A stretch of DNA of 64,000 bases from the NCBI GenBank assembly GCA_039111635.1, contig JBCAQO010000001.1:2604001-2668000 (forward strand), in the 5' to 3' direction. Source of the DNA: Heterobasidion occidentale (lineage: Eukaryota > Basidiomycota > Agaricomycetes > Russulales > Bondarzewiaceae). The notes below the pieces were generated by a model. That model worked only from the letters and a program-made list of their open reading frames with translations. It searched no databases and had not been told where the DNA came from. The position numbers and the translations under genes are program-made. Below, one piece after another: positions 25,348 through 36,801 of the stretch (the first letter of the stretch is position 1; every line of letters begins with the position of its first letter).

Positions 25348-26613
25348 AGCCTGGATTTATAGTCAATGTCTGCGGGGCAGACCTGGGCTCTGTGAAATTA
25401 AGATAAGCAAGGGTAAGTACCGAGCTTTTAGGAATACCTATCGCTCCTCGCAACAGACGTATTCCGGCTGGTCTGCTGCTTCCTTTCCCCCCTCTCTATC
25501 AGCGTTCCTGTGCCTTCAAGCGGTGTGTTTTCTTACTTGTTCTCTTTGGTACCTGAATCTCGTTGAATTCTTGACACAGTTAGCAGTGCAAAGCACTTGC
25601 TAGCGAGAGTGGCAGTGTTTTGATGTACAGTCCATTATTTGCCGTACAGTACTCAGACTGGATAGGGAAACGACATGATTTGAACGAGTTTTGAACGGTA
25701 ATGATGTGTGACGCAACGGTTGAAACGTCAATTGATGGGAACAAATGCATATTCGCGCAGTTGGCATGCAAGATTCTACATATGGTACGCCCTATACGCC
25801 CTGACTCAGATGGGCGTTAAATCACGGAAGACGTTGATAACAACTCTCGTACGAGTTATCGTACAGGGCCTGAACCGTGGCGATCTAACGACGATTTTTT
25901 TTCGTTATGAGAACAATGCACGCGAAGGACTGAAGTCGATCGGGAGAGAGTGAGGGGCGCGAACGGCGATCGTGATCGAGGTAACATTGCGGAGTGTCGT
26001 GATATTGCTGGGTCAAGTGTTTCATCCGGTCGAGGATAACAGCTGCTCTTATCTTCAAGTTTCAAGGCTCAGACCCGGCAGGGCCATAGACAGCTCAATA
26101 ATACAATAAATGATGGATGCGATGATATGTGGTTTTGGGCTGGACTTGACGCCAGAGAGTATGGCGTTGACACAGAGATAAGTCGTCGGCGTGTGCCAAG
26201 GTGTGCCACAGACGCGGAGGCCTGGTCTCTGGGGATTTAAAATCTGCTGGATAAGGGCGAATCCGAACAGTATCCGACCTGATCCGACACAGGCCGACCG
26301 ACGATTCTACGGCAAAAATGCGACTATCGAGAGCTATCGAGGTGGATCGTGGCGGTGAGAGGGAAAAAAATTGAGAAGAGGGGCTGGAAGAGGGCCGAAG
26401 GCCGGAGGGCACGATACCGGGAGCCGGGAGGTGGGCGGGCGGGGTCGAACAAGTCCAAAGGGGGCGCTTATCGTTGCTCCATGTCGAATGAACGCGTGAC
26501 TATATAAGCTGTTCTCTGCATTGCCTCCTTGCTTTTTCGTCGCCCTCCCCCGCCCTCTCCCCTCCCTCCACTTCCCTGCTCTTTCGTGAGCATACCATCT
26601 TTCACGACCAGTC
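25348..26613. other. Intergenic, 1,266 bp, including permease promoter
   Basis: No coding exon is recognised. The last 120 bp hold the TATA element and pyrimidine-rich leader of the permease. Confidence 0.45.
26501..26508 (+). promoter_or_regulatory. TATA box of amino acid permease
   Basis: TATATAAG lies 106 bp upstream of the ATG at 26614 and is followed by a CT-rich stretch, a classic fungal core-promoter layout. Confidence 0.6.
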
Positions 26614-28793
26614 ATGTCGTCCAAGGAGGGTTATGACGAGAAAACGATGGTCGCTGCGCCTCCGGCGTACGCTGCCTCTGACTCTAATGTCGAGACAATG
26701 GGCGACTTTCCGGTAACACAAAAGCTGCACCGCCAGCTCAAGAACAGGCACATTGCCATGATCAGGTTCGTTCCTCTCACATCTGTCCTCTTCGTAAGGC
26801 CTGATCAATTTTGTGTTCAGTATCGGTGGTATGTCCCTCTGGGTTTTTTTTTTACCACGAACGCGCCCTGAGGTTTCGCGTCGCATAGGTGTTATCGGGA
26901 CTGGTCTTTTCTTGGGAACGGCCAATGCCTTGAGGCATGGTGGGCCAGTCGGCCTTCTGCTTGGATATCTTGCCGTTGGCTCGATCTGTTACAGCGTCAT
27001 GGTTCGTGATCTCGCTTAGCATATCTCAGCTCTCTTCACCTTCCACCAGATTTCTCTGGGCGAGATGATCGCATATCTTCCCATACCGGGTGGCCATATC
27101 AAACTGGCCGAGCGTTTCGTCGATCCCGCGTTCTCATTTACTATGGGATGGAATTACTGGTATAATTGGACTATCATTCTCCCTGCCGAATTGAGCGCCG
27201 CCTCCGTCCTCATCAATTTCTGGAACAAAGATATCAATAACTCAGCGTGGATTATCATCTGTCTCGTTGTAGTCGTCGCAATCAACTTCATGGGCGCAGG
27301 TGTGTTCCGCTTCTGTCTTGAGACGGGTGTTTGATTGACCGGTCTGGTTGCAGGAGCGTACGGCGAAGCAGAATTTATATTCGCTTCGATCAAGGTTCTC
27401 ACCATCGTTGGTAAGCTCTTCTACGTGGATTTTTGTCGCGGAGCTGATCGCCATCTATAGGTCTGATCATTTTGGGCATCGTCATCGATCTTGGTGGAGG
27501 GCCCGACCACGACCGCCTCGGCTTCCGCTACTGGAAGCATCCTGGTCCATTTGTCCAGTATGATGATATTGCAGGCTCCAAGGGTCGATTCTTGGGATGG
27601 TGGGCTGTCATCACGCAAGCTGCTTTCTCCTTCATCGGCACTGAAATTGTGGCTGTACGTACATCTTGAGTGGATTTTTTCCCTAGATTGCTCATCATAT
27701 CTTTGCAGATCGCCGCTGGTGAAGCCAAGAACCCAAGAAGGAATCTCCCGAAGGCTATTCGTCGTGTCTACATCCGTATCCTGCTTTTCTACATTGGCGG
27801 TGTCACCATCATTGGCCTCTTAGTTCCATCTAATCACGAAGACCTCAACCTGGGAACAGGCAACGCTGCTGCGTCTCCCTTCGTAATCGCCATCAAGACC
27901 GCTGGTATCAAGGGCCTTCCTCATGTGGGTGCAATTTCCAACCTGTGCGAGGTTTTGGCTGAAGATACTGTCTTATAATAGATCATCAACGCATGTCTCC
28001 TGACTTCCGCATGGTCGGCTGCTTCGAGTGACATGTACACAAGTTCGCGCGCCTTGTGTAAGTGATCTTCTATCTGCGTGTCAAATTCTGTACGACCGAC
28101 CTCCTTCATAGATGGCCTTGCCGTTTCTGGAAATGCACCGAAGATCTTTATGCGCACAACTAAGAACGGCTTACCATACGTTGCACTGTTGTGCTCGACC
28201 GCGTTTGCATTCCTCGCGTTCATGGGTGTCAAATCCGGATCTGGCAAGGTCTTCAACTGGTTCTCGAACATGACCGCTATCGCAGGTCTCCTGACGTGGT
28301 TCGGCATCTGTGTCACATATGTGCGGTTCCACAAAGGTTTCAAACACCAGGGCCTCGACCGCAGCAAGCTGCCTTACGCTTCTGCGCTGCAACCCTATGC
28401 GGCCTGGTATGGCATGATCTCTTGCGCCTTTATCTGTTTGGTGCGTCCCCTTCTTCATGTTGCGCTTAGGCATAGTAGCTAAGTCCACCTTCATGCAGTT
28501 CTCTGGATGGCAGGTATTCCTCAAAGGGAAATGGGTCACTGCGGACTTTGTGACCAACTACCTCCCACTAATGCTCTTCCCCGTGCTTTACGTTGGTGCA
28601 ATGTTTTGGAAACGTGTACCACCTGTCAAGATACAGGACATGGACTTTATATCCGGCCTCGACGAAATTGAGGCAGACACATACGATGAGCCGCCCCCGA
28701 GAAACAAGTGGGAAGCATTTTGGCAGTGGTTGGTGCGTCGGCTCTCACGTCTTTGCATTCCTGCTCTTGTTCTGACTTGCTATGCAGATGTGA
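26614..28793 (+). CDS. Amino acid permease, YAT/APC family (Gap1-like)
   Basis: Eleven exons give 544 aa: 26614-26765, 26821-26828, 26889-27001, 27050-27299, 27354-27410, 27461-27654, 27709-27924, 27982-28057, 28112-28440, 28499-28732 and 28788-28793. The N-terminal KLHRQLKNRHIAMISIGGVI leads to TM1 GTGLFLGTANAL, then SLGEMIAYLPIPGGH, FSFTMGWNYWYNW, AFSFIGTEIVAIAAGEAKNPRRNLP, INACLLTSAWSAASSDMY-type TM8, and SNMTAIAGLLTWFGIC. These are the hallmark motifs of fungal amino acid permeases with 12 spans, acting as H+ symporters at the plasma membrane. Substrate range cannot be read from sequence. Exon 2 is 8 nt and falls in the TM1 motif. The last exon is just ATG TGA. The soluble C-tail ends WEAFWQWL, an aromatic end common in this family. 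Confidence 0.94.
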
Positions 28794-30894
28794 TTGTCTT
28801 CTTTTCATTATCGCTACTTGGGCGATTCATGGGATCATGTCACTGGGAAAGGATATACGATGATGTTATTATTTGTTGTCGTTGTAATACCGTGCTGCGA
28901 GCACACATACACAATGTTGGATTAATAGCTGTGAGATTAATGGAAAGACTTACCTCGACATATCTGACGGCTCTGCTTTCTGGTCCCGCACATCAATTTG
29001 ACTTGGTTCAGCGAATTTGTCTACACGGGGTAATCGTTGCCTCCGGAGTTGAGGTCACGAAGGGATTCTGAGACTATTCTGAGGTTCTTCTCTTGACGAC
29101 TTCCCGGGTCGTTCCGTTCATTTTGGAGCAGGTCCAGTGCACTTCCAGTGCGCGTACCTCGTCTTTCCGAATTTCACACAGTAAGCGCTGATCGAGTTTG
29201 TCCGTTGTTCTATAGCCACTTCAAACCATTGTACCCGCTGACTATGTGACCTCATGTGGTGGTACACCCATCAAGGGATGTGATCCCCCTTTTGACCGTG
29301 CCAAGGTCTGTTGGAGTGACTGCGCGCATTTTTTTTTCTGATTCTGCGATTCCAATTGACATCTGGAATGGAGGCTGAGCGCTGATCGATGATCACTTGC
29401 CAATGCGATGCGGAGCGGACGACTGCCTGCGCACCGATGTACACCCCACTGGTTACGTCTGAGCATCCCCTGGCGCTCATCTACTTGTCAGTGCTAGGCA
29501 CGTCTGCTACCCAGGCTGTCTCAGGCTGTCCCAGTGGGTCATTCAGGTCGCTCGATATCACATGCTTACACCTCTTGCACCACCAGCGCCGAATGACAGC
29601 GAATTAATTACCTCGATGGACATGCCGTCAGTTTCGTGCACACCGCCCTTCCCCGCATTACCCCACATCGCGGTGCGATTCCGCACATTTGAACCCCATG
29701 CGAAGCAGGATGAACGCGTGACGTTCCCTTGCCTGTTGTACCTGTGCCCGCCGCAAGCAGTGCATCTCGGACGCTCATGTATAGCGGGCTCGTGGGATGC
29801 ACAGGCACTCGTGGGATCCAGCTATCCCAGCTATCCCTTAGTCGAAGTTACGCTGAGCGGTAGTCTCCGTGCAGGCTGGCCTCGATCACACAGAAGAGAG
29901 TCGCAGTGTGTATAATGCCGGGCAGCGGGGGCCCCTTCATTCATCCGCACCTTCTCAACGCTTCTTCCCCTATTCCTCTCCTTTCCGACTCGTTTCGGTC
30001 TGATCTGGGGGCATCGCTTCTCACCGAACGACACGCGGTACAGCCCCACAGCATTCGTCGCCTGCGCACCCGCGTGATGGGTTGATGAGGCTACTCACTG
30101 CAGGCACCAAGCAGGCTCACGAGTCCAATCCTGTTCACGAAGCATTTGCTTTTGAGAATCGAGATCGACGGTGCGCTTCGAGAGTTCGTGGCCCACGTCT
30201 CTTCTATCTCCGTGCTTGTCGGATATGGACCCAATTGACGACCCTGTCCTCCATCGCATATTGGCTGTTCTGTCACGGTATGTCAACGGCCCTCGTCAGA
30301 ACTACCGGAAGCTGGACAATCATCAACGACCTATATGTTGTCAGTCTGTCCGAGACTCCGACCATACCATGCATGCATCCACACACCCGTGCCGCGTGTG
30401 GCAACATTAATGTCTATTCATGTCTACTCCCGGAAAGAGTTTTCAACGTAGCTTACTCGAGAAATATACAGCTATATACGGCCCACAGGGCCAGGCTCTA
30501 CAATACGAGCGAAACTATGGCTGTTCGATGCACACTGCCCCCCCGGACGAGGGAGACGGACGATATAAAAAAAAGGAGGAAGAAAAAGAGAGGAGAGATG
30601 TGACAGAGGTACCGGTAAGGACGAGGAAAGACGAAGACCGAAATGAGGAGGAAAGATAAAAGGAAACTGAAAAAGGCAGAAGTGAAGAGTACGGTGCGAG
30701 CACGGCCGATGGATGAGGTTAATGCATGTGATACAATGTAGACGAGGGAAGTGCTGCGGCCTACTCATAAAAGACGGGATGCGATGACGCGCTGCGATCG
30801 ACGGACAAGGAAAGACGCGAAAGTCCTCGTGGACGGAGAAAGTAAAAAGAGTCTGAAAAGAAACCTGCGGAGGCGTAAATTTAAGCGCCCAGCG
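28794..30894. other. Gene-free stretch, 2.1 kb
   Basis: This lies between the permease and RhoGEF 3' ends. Several ORFs of 60-170 codons occur on both strands (for example 30082-30603 +), but none has motifs, a coherent splice pattern or family likeness. I see no repeat array or RNA gene. Confidence 0.4.
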
Positions 30895-33800
30895 TTACGC
30901 CTTTGAAGACGGGATGTGGAGGTTGATGGCTACGTGTATGCGGCGCGACTCAGCGTTGCCCGGGCGACATGGATCACAAGGCATGCTCTCACCTCTGAAC
31001 CACGTCAAGGCATCGGACGTCGACGTCGCCTCAAAGTACAGTATCGCCTTGTTATCGACGAGGCGGAGGACTGGGAACAGAGCACAAATCAGCACCGCCG
31101 AGTCCACGACTCGACTCGATTCGACTCGAAATCACGATTCCGACTGACCGTTGCCATGGACGATGCTCGCCGGCTGAGGCAGGGTCTGCATGCGGAGCAC
31201 GGCCCAAAGATCGACCGGGGAGTGGGGGTCCTTCCCCTCCGAAGGATCTCGACAGAGCACCAGGAGGTCGTTGCACAGGATCCCGATGAGCGAGCGCGGG
31301 GTCTGCTCCGGCGAGAGGCACTCGACCTGCACCGTCGACGCGTCGCCCTGCGCGTTGATCACCTCGAACGCGATCGTCGCCTTGCGCACCACCCGCGTGA
31401 GCAGGAGAGGCCCGTCCATGATGAGGCGCCTGCGGAGACACTTCAGCATCGCACGGTGACGCACTGCAGCGGCACTCACCGGTGGGGCTGGACCAGCGGA
31501 CTGGGGAACTTGCCACGGATCCGCGACTGCCACTGCACGAGCTTCCTGCGGGACTCTGATTCGCGCTTCCCTTCGTTCATGTTCGTCGCCAGAGACGAGA
31601 TCTCCGTCAGCGCCTTGTCCAAGGGATCGATGTAGTCGTACGCCGTCGGGGGCGTACACCGCGCCAGCTCTTCCAACTAAGCCATGACCCGTCAGTGTCG
31701 TGCTCGCACAGCCAGCCAGACACAAACGAGACCACCCACCAACAACCGATAGCGCGGTATCCGCTGAATGGGCAGCAGCAGGTAGCCCTCCAAGTTGAGC
31801 TGCGAGTGGCGCGGGTTCAGCCGGCACCGCTTCAAGTACGACTTGATGCGTTTCCGCTGTCCGGATGACAAAGGCGCGGGTCCGTTCATGGGGGCGTCCG
31901 GCGAGAGCCCGGGAGACGTGATGGAGGAGATGGCCAGGCCGAGACCCACCATCTGCGCTGTGCTCGACGAAGACGCCGGCGCGCCCGAGGGGTGTGCGTG
32001 CGCGGTCGTGGAGCGCTCCGACACCCAATACTTGATGCGCTGCACCGAGTTCTCAAAGTTGCTGATGAAAGGGGTGAGAGACGCGGTGAGCGGGTGGCAG
32101 GTTACGGGCTGCGGAAACTCACTTGATGTAGGTCGAATACATCCTCATAAACGCCGCGTGCGAGACGAAACTGTTCGCGATGGACTTTGCCACGTCCTGA
32201 GACAGCTGTGCATTCTGTTCGGGCGGTGACGCCTCCGCAGGCTTCAACAGCGGCGCAGCCGCTCGCTCCAAAGCTGGCAGAAAGCTCTCTTTATGGAAAG
32301 AGAACAGCGACTCTAACCCGCTGAAGACGAGCTTGCGCTCCGGCGCAGGCACCACGGTTTCTTTGTTTGAGCCGACACCGCCCAACAAATTGACGGGTGC
32401 AGAGGCTGGCTTGATGTAAATATCCACGAGCTCCTGCAGGCCCTTGACGTACGTCCGCTCGGTCCTATGAAACAGCAGCGTCTCGGGTCAGGGGCATGAG
32501 AAGAAAACGAAGGAGAAAGGCGCGCACGTTACGATCTCCCGCACGATCATCGCCCGCTTTCCACTGTCATCCTTGAACTTGCGCTCCTCGCCGCCGTTCG
32601 AGCCACTGCTGTCCGTCGTCGCGACGCTGGCTGTCTGGCTCGAGCTCAGGCTCCGCAGACGCGCGATCGACTCCATCGACCGAAGCTGGTCCGACGAGTT
32701 GCTCCGCGAGCCCGAAGTGAAGGAGCCATCCGAGACAACGCGCGCGCTGTCAATCATGGTCGGCCGGCGGGACCGCGCACCGCTGCCCGCGCCATCGGAG
32801 GGCGGCGTCGAGCCGCCGTATATACTTGACGTATTTGTCTGCGACAGAGAGAGATCGTTCATGTCCCGGAGGTAGGCCATCACGGAGCGCAGCGCCCTCG
32901 TGTAGGCCTCCCGGGCCCTCTCCTCTTCACGCCGTTGGAGCTGCTCCATCGTGTCCACGTGTAGAGAACCCGGGCTGGGCGTGGAGTGGAACGTGGGAGA
33001 GTTGGGCTTGCGATCGTCGCCGTCGTCAGTGCCGTCTGTGGCAGTGAGGCCAGGGAGGAACGTCGAGGGGAGGGGAACAGAGAGCGAGGGGGGCCCGTCG
33101 ATCGGCAGAAAGCTGCGTCGCCTTGCGCCCCGTGTGGTGCTCGAGGTGACCGAGAGGTTCGAGGAGAGCATGCTGGGTGAGGGTGAAGGAGAGGGAGCTG
33201 CGCCGGCCGGGGTCGTAGGCTCAGACTCTTCGAAGGTCGTCGGCGAAACAGAAATTTCGGGTGCGGCCAAAGGCAGGTTCACGTCGAGATTGCCGGTGGC
33301 GGAAATGCGCATCTCCAGGTCCGCCGCGGACGGCCCGCGGCTCAAGAGCGGCACGGACGACGACCTGTGCTCGCCCACGGGCACGATGTTGACGAGCGGC
33401 TGCGTCTGGTAGGACGGCCGGCCCTGCGCGGTCGAGGGGCGCGAGTTGCCCGGCGAGTCGGAGCGCATCTTGCCCATGGACATCTTTTTGAGGAACCCCC
33501 ACCGCCCGTGCTTCTCCTTGTCCTTGTCCCTGTCGTCCTTCCGGCGGGACCCACTCCGCGGGCGAGGACCGTCCCTGTCCGGGGGCGACTGGCTCCCCAC
33601 GGACGAGGGCGACATCGCCTGGTCCCGCGCGAACGACTTGCGGCTGAGGCGCGAGCTCGTCGACGGCCCGTCCTCGGACGGCTCCGCGCTCGAGAGCCGC
33701 TCCCACAGCGACCGGTCGAGGGCCGGGCGGGCGGGCGACGTGCGGGTGCCCGCGGTGACGCCGATGCTCGCGAAGCGCATCGGGAGCGGGCTGGGCTCGG

Positions 33801-35840
33801 GGAGGAGGGCGGCCTGATCGAGCAGGTTCGAGGCGGACATCGAGGTCGGGTAGTGGGCGAGGCCTGGCCGGTGCGGCGTCGAGGCGGCGGTCGAGGGGTG
33901 GGATGCAGAGGAGGATGGGACGGGCATGGCCTCTCTGCGCAGCTCGCTCGCGCTTTTCATGCGGCGGATCTCGGGCTCGCCGAAGTAGCCAGAGTCGGGC
34001 ACCTTCCTGCCCGACTGTGCCGAGGGGTCCGCCCGACTGTGGCCGCTGCGCCGCGACTTGTCGTAGTACGCACGGTTGGGGGTGGTGCGGGTGCGGACGA
34101 CGCCGTGGGCGGGTTGGCCGCCAGCGTCCGGTGCGGCGTAGCTGGTAGCCCGGCCCAAGAAGGGGGCACGTTCGGGCGTGATCGTGTCCTCGTCTTCTGT
34201 GGGGCGGCCATCGTGGTCGAGGAGGGGCGACTCGGGAGAGTCCTCGAGGTCGGTGTCGATGTAGGACTCGGAGTCCTGGGTGGTCGCGGAATGCAAGGCG
34301 AGCATGGGGGTGGAAGGTGTATAGACAGGCGTGGGCGGCGGTTCCTTGGGCAGCAGGGGATCGACAAGGGCTTTCCACGGACCCTGGAAAGGGTTCCCAT
34401 CGACCAAGAGGGCTTCCAAAGACGTGAGAAGACATAGCCAGCTTGGGAGCGAATAGAACTTGTTGCGGCGAATGCTGAGTGTATGCAGCTTCTCGAGAGC
34501 GCTGAGGGGCGTGGGAAGGGTGGTGACCCCGGTGGAATCCGCGATGAGGACGCGAAGGGAGACGAGGTTGGCGACGAAGAGGGGCAGAGCGCGGAGGGGA
34601 TTGGAGGATATGTTGAGTTCTTCGAGATGGATGCAGGATTCGAGCGCGGGCGGAAGGGCGCCGAGGAAGTTGGCGGAGATGTCCAGGGCGACCAAGGTAA
34701 GATTAATTTGCAGAAGCGTCGTCGTCAGGAAGGACGGGATGGCGCTCGGCGTGCTCGAAGAACCGACGAGAAGATGGGTGGTGCCTTTCGAACGTGATCG
34801 TCATCAGGAGGGTAGAGTTAATTTGGTCATTAGAGTTGGACGGCGGCAGAGGCGGCAGAGGGGAACGCACCTGGCTGGACGTGAAGATGCACCGTGGACA
34901 CGCCGTCGCCCCTGACGATCTGGCCGCGACCCTCCTCGGCCATGACGACGGCGGAGGTGCGCTCCTCCTCGTGATCAACATCATCGTCGTCGTCGTCAAA
35001 GTCGTCCGGGTCGAGATCCGTGTCCTCGGTCTCGTCGCCGCTCGTGAGATCGACCTCGTCGCGCTCGTCGACGGCCTGCCAGCTGAGGTCGTAGCTGGGC
35101 TTTGGCTTGAGAGCGGGAGCGGGATTTTCGTGTGCGGTGTTCGAGTTGCTGCGGACGAGGGAGGTACGGGAGCGAATGCTGGCGGAATAGGAATGGGACC
35201 AGCGAGTCTGATCGATGGGGACGCGGGAGTGGGAGGGGTGCGATGGGTGCGATGGTGCGTGGGGGTCGTGTGGATCCTGGCGCATGAGGTGGACTACATC
35301 ATCTGAGGTGATGCCCACGCCGACGGGGTCGTCGTGGCTGGAGGCGACGTGGACGTGGTTTCCATAGTCACCAGAGGCGAGGGCGCTGCCGGCGCTGCTG
35401 TGGGCAGATGTGTAGGCGGACGAACGCGTAGAGGCGGACTCGGAGCCGCCAGAGGAGAGGGCGGGCGGGGTAGAGCTGAGGTACTGGTGCGGAGGGCGGA
35501 AGGGGTAGGGGTCTGGAAAGTGGGCTGGGTCTGGGAGGGCGGCGGGCTTGGGGGGACGAGCGAAAGAGTGGGGAAGCGACGGGTCCGAGTAGGGGAGGAG
35601 GTTGTCGTCGTCGTCGTCGTCGTCGTCGCCATCGTCGGGGCGGGCGAGCAGGGGCGAGTGGAAGTGGGGCTGGGCCGGGGAGAAGGCCGGGGAGTCTGGG
35701 GCGGCGAGGAAGAGGGCGGCGGAGGCACGAGAGGGCGGGCTGGGAGGGAAGTGGGTGTCCGCGGCGGCGGGGGACCAGGGGCTGTCGGGTACGGGGGACG
35801 TGCTTGCGGACGGGGTCGGTGCGCGTGGGCGAGAGTGCAT
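30895..35840 (-). CDS. LRR-containing Rho guanine nucleotide exchange factor (DH-PH)
   Basis: Eight exons (35840-34871, 34784-32528, 32464-32123, 32061-31740, 31676-31480, 31429-31149, 31070-30993, 30929-30895) give 1,493 aa. Residues 1-320 are disordered, with poly-Asp runs. About 330-460 are leucine-rich repeats: LVALDISANFLGALP, LEELNISSNPLRALP, LRVLIADSTGVTTLP, LHTLSIRRNKFYSLP. About 460-1050 is a Ser-rich linker. The DH domain starts REIVTTERTYVKGLQELVDIY (CR1) and includes LNLEGYLLLPIQRIPRYRLLLEEL-type CR3. A split PH domain then runs from LIMDGPLLLTRVVRK to ALTWFRAINLHIPSSKA. The DH core should activate a Rho-family GTPase at the cortex. The LRR would add a partner-binding surface. Confidence 0.9.
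34983..35003 (-). repeat. GTC trinucleotide run, poly-Asp in RhoGEF
   Basis: An in-frame CGT/GTC run encodes a DFDDDDDDVD-type acidic patch in the disordered N-terminal region. Confidence 0.6.
35602..35629 (-). repeat. GTC trinucleotide microsatellite, poly-Asp in RhoGEF
   Basis: About eight to nine consecutive GTC units (GAC on the coding strand) encode an Asp8 run near residue 75. It is likely to be length-polymorphic. Confidence 0.75.
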
Positions 35841-36801
35841 GGCCGTGAAGGGCGAGAGGGGCGAGGGCGGGGGTGCGGCGTGCGGGTGCAGGCGCAGAAA
35901 GTCTAGGTCTAGATCAGTGAATCAGCGTCGGCATAGACCAGCGACGACGTGAACGAGAAACGAGAAACGAAAAAGTCGGGCACGAAAGACGAGAAAGCGA
36001 AAGCAACAGCCGGCATTACACACGCCAAATATAGACAACGCCCCCCATCACACGCCCTCCAGACATGGCTCTCCACTTACCGACAGCGCTCGCCCGTCCT
36101 CTCAGGTACACCCACACCCCCTCCTCTCCCGAGCTCGAGCTCGAGTTCTCTCCCTCTCCCTCGCCCTCTCCATCTCCATCCGGCCTCGCTGGCAGCTCCT
36201 TCTCCCGGTTAAACATCCTCGACGCAAGCGGCGTACTCGGCTCCTCGCTATACACGCTCAGGTCGCTGCACACGCTCTTCGTCCTCCACCCCCTCGCTTT
36301 ATCCATCCCGATTGCGTGCGTCATCTCCACCCGAACCCTCAATCCAGTGCTCAAGCGCTGATACTCTGATGGCGAGCTGTGGGCAGGGACGATGTTCCCA
36401 TCAATCCTCTCACCACTGACAAAACCTCTCGCCTCACAATCTCTCGCTCCGCTAGCCTCCGACCATTTAGTCCCTTGGCAACGCAGCTATCCCTATCCCT
36501 CCATTATTCAATACGCGATCTCTCTTTCTGATCGCCCAGACACTCCCCAAGCACCCGCCCGCAGCAGCAGCGCGGCCCACTCACACCCGCCGCTCCATCT
36601 AGCGGAACTACGGATCTCTCACCTCCTCGTCCGTCTCCGCGCCTCCCTCGCCCTCGCCCTTCTCAAAGCTTCATGCGTCATGCATGACTGATCACACCCC
36701 CGTCTGGCTCTTCGCGGACTCGCCTTCATTTTCCCGACCGATCGACAGATAGCTTAGTGCCTCCTCCCTCACGCGCCTGTCACGCTACTACCATCATCAT
36801 A
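35841..36801. other. Intergenic, 961 bp, C/T-rich
   Basis: This contains the RhoGEF promoter and the ELP4 3' flank. A CTCTCCCT-rich low-complexity patch lies at 36120-36185. The 98-codon plus ORF over it (36065-36361) is low-complexity and not called. Confidence 0.4.

Noticed and set aside
30082..30603. 173-codon plus ORF in the 2.1-kb gap
   Set aside because: No motif, irregular composition, low-complexity Lys-rich end, and no promoter or splice support.
33221..34437. Very long ORFs (350-400 codons) on both strands within the RhoGEF
   Set aside because: They are high-GC shadows of the LRR-RhoGEF exon, which carries the recognisable LRR and DH motifs in its own frame.
35334..35906. 190-codon Gly/Val-rich plus ORF
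   Set aside because: Antisense of the disordered, GTC-repeat-bearing first exon of the RhoGEF.
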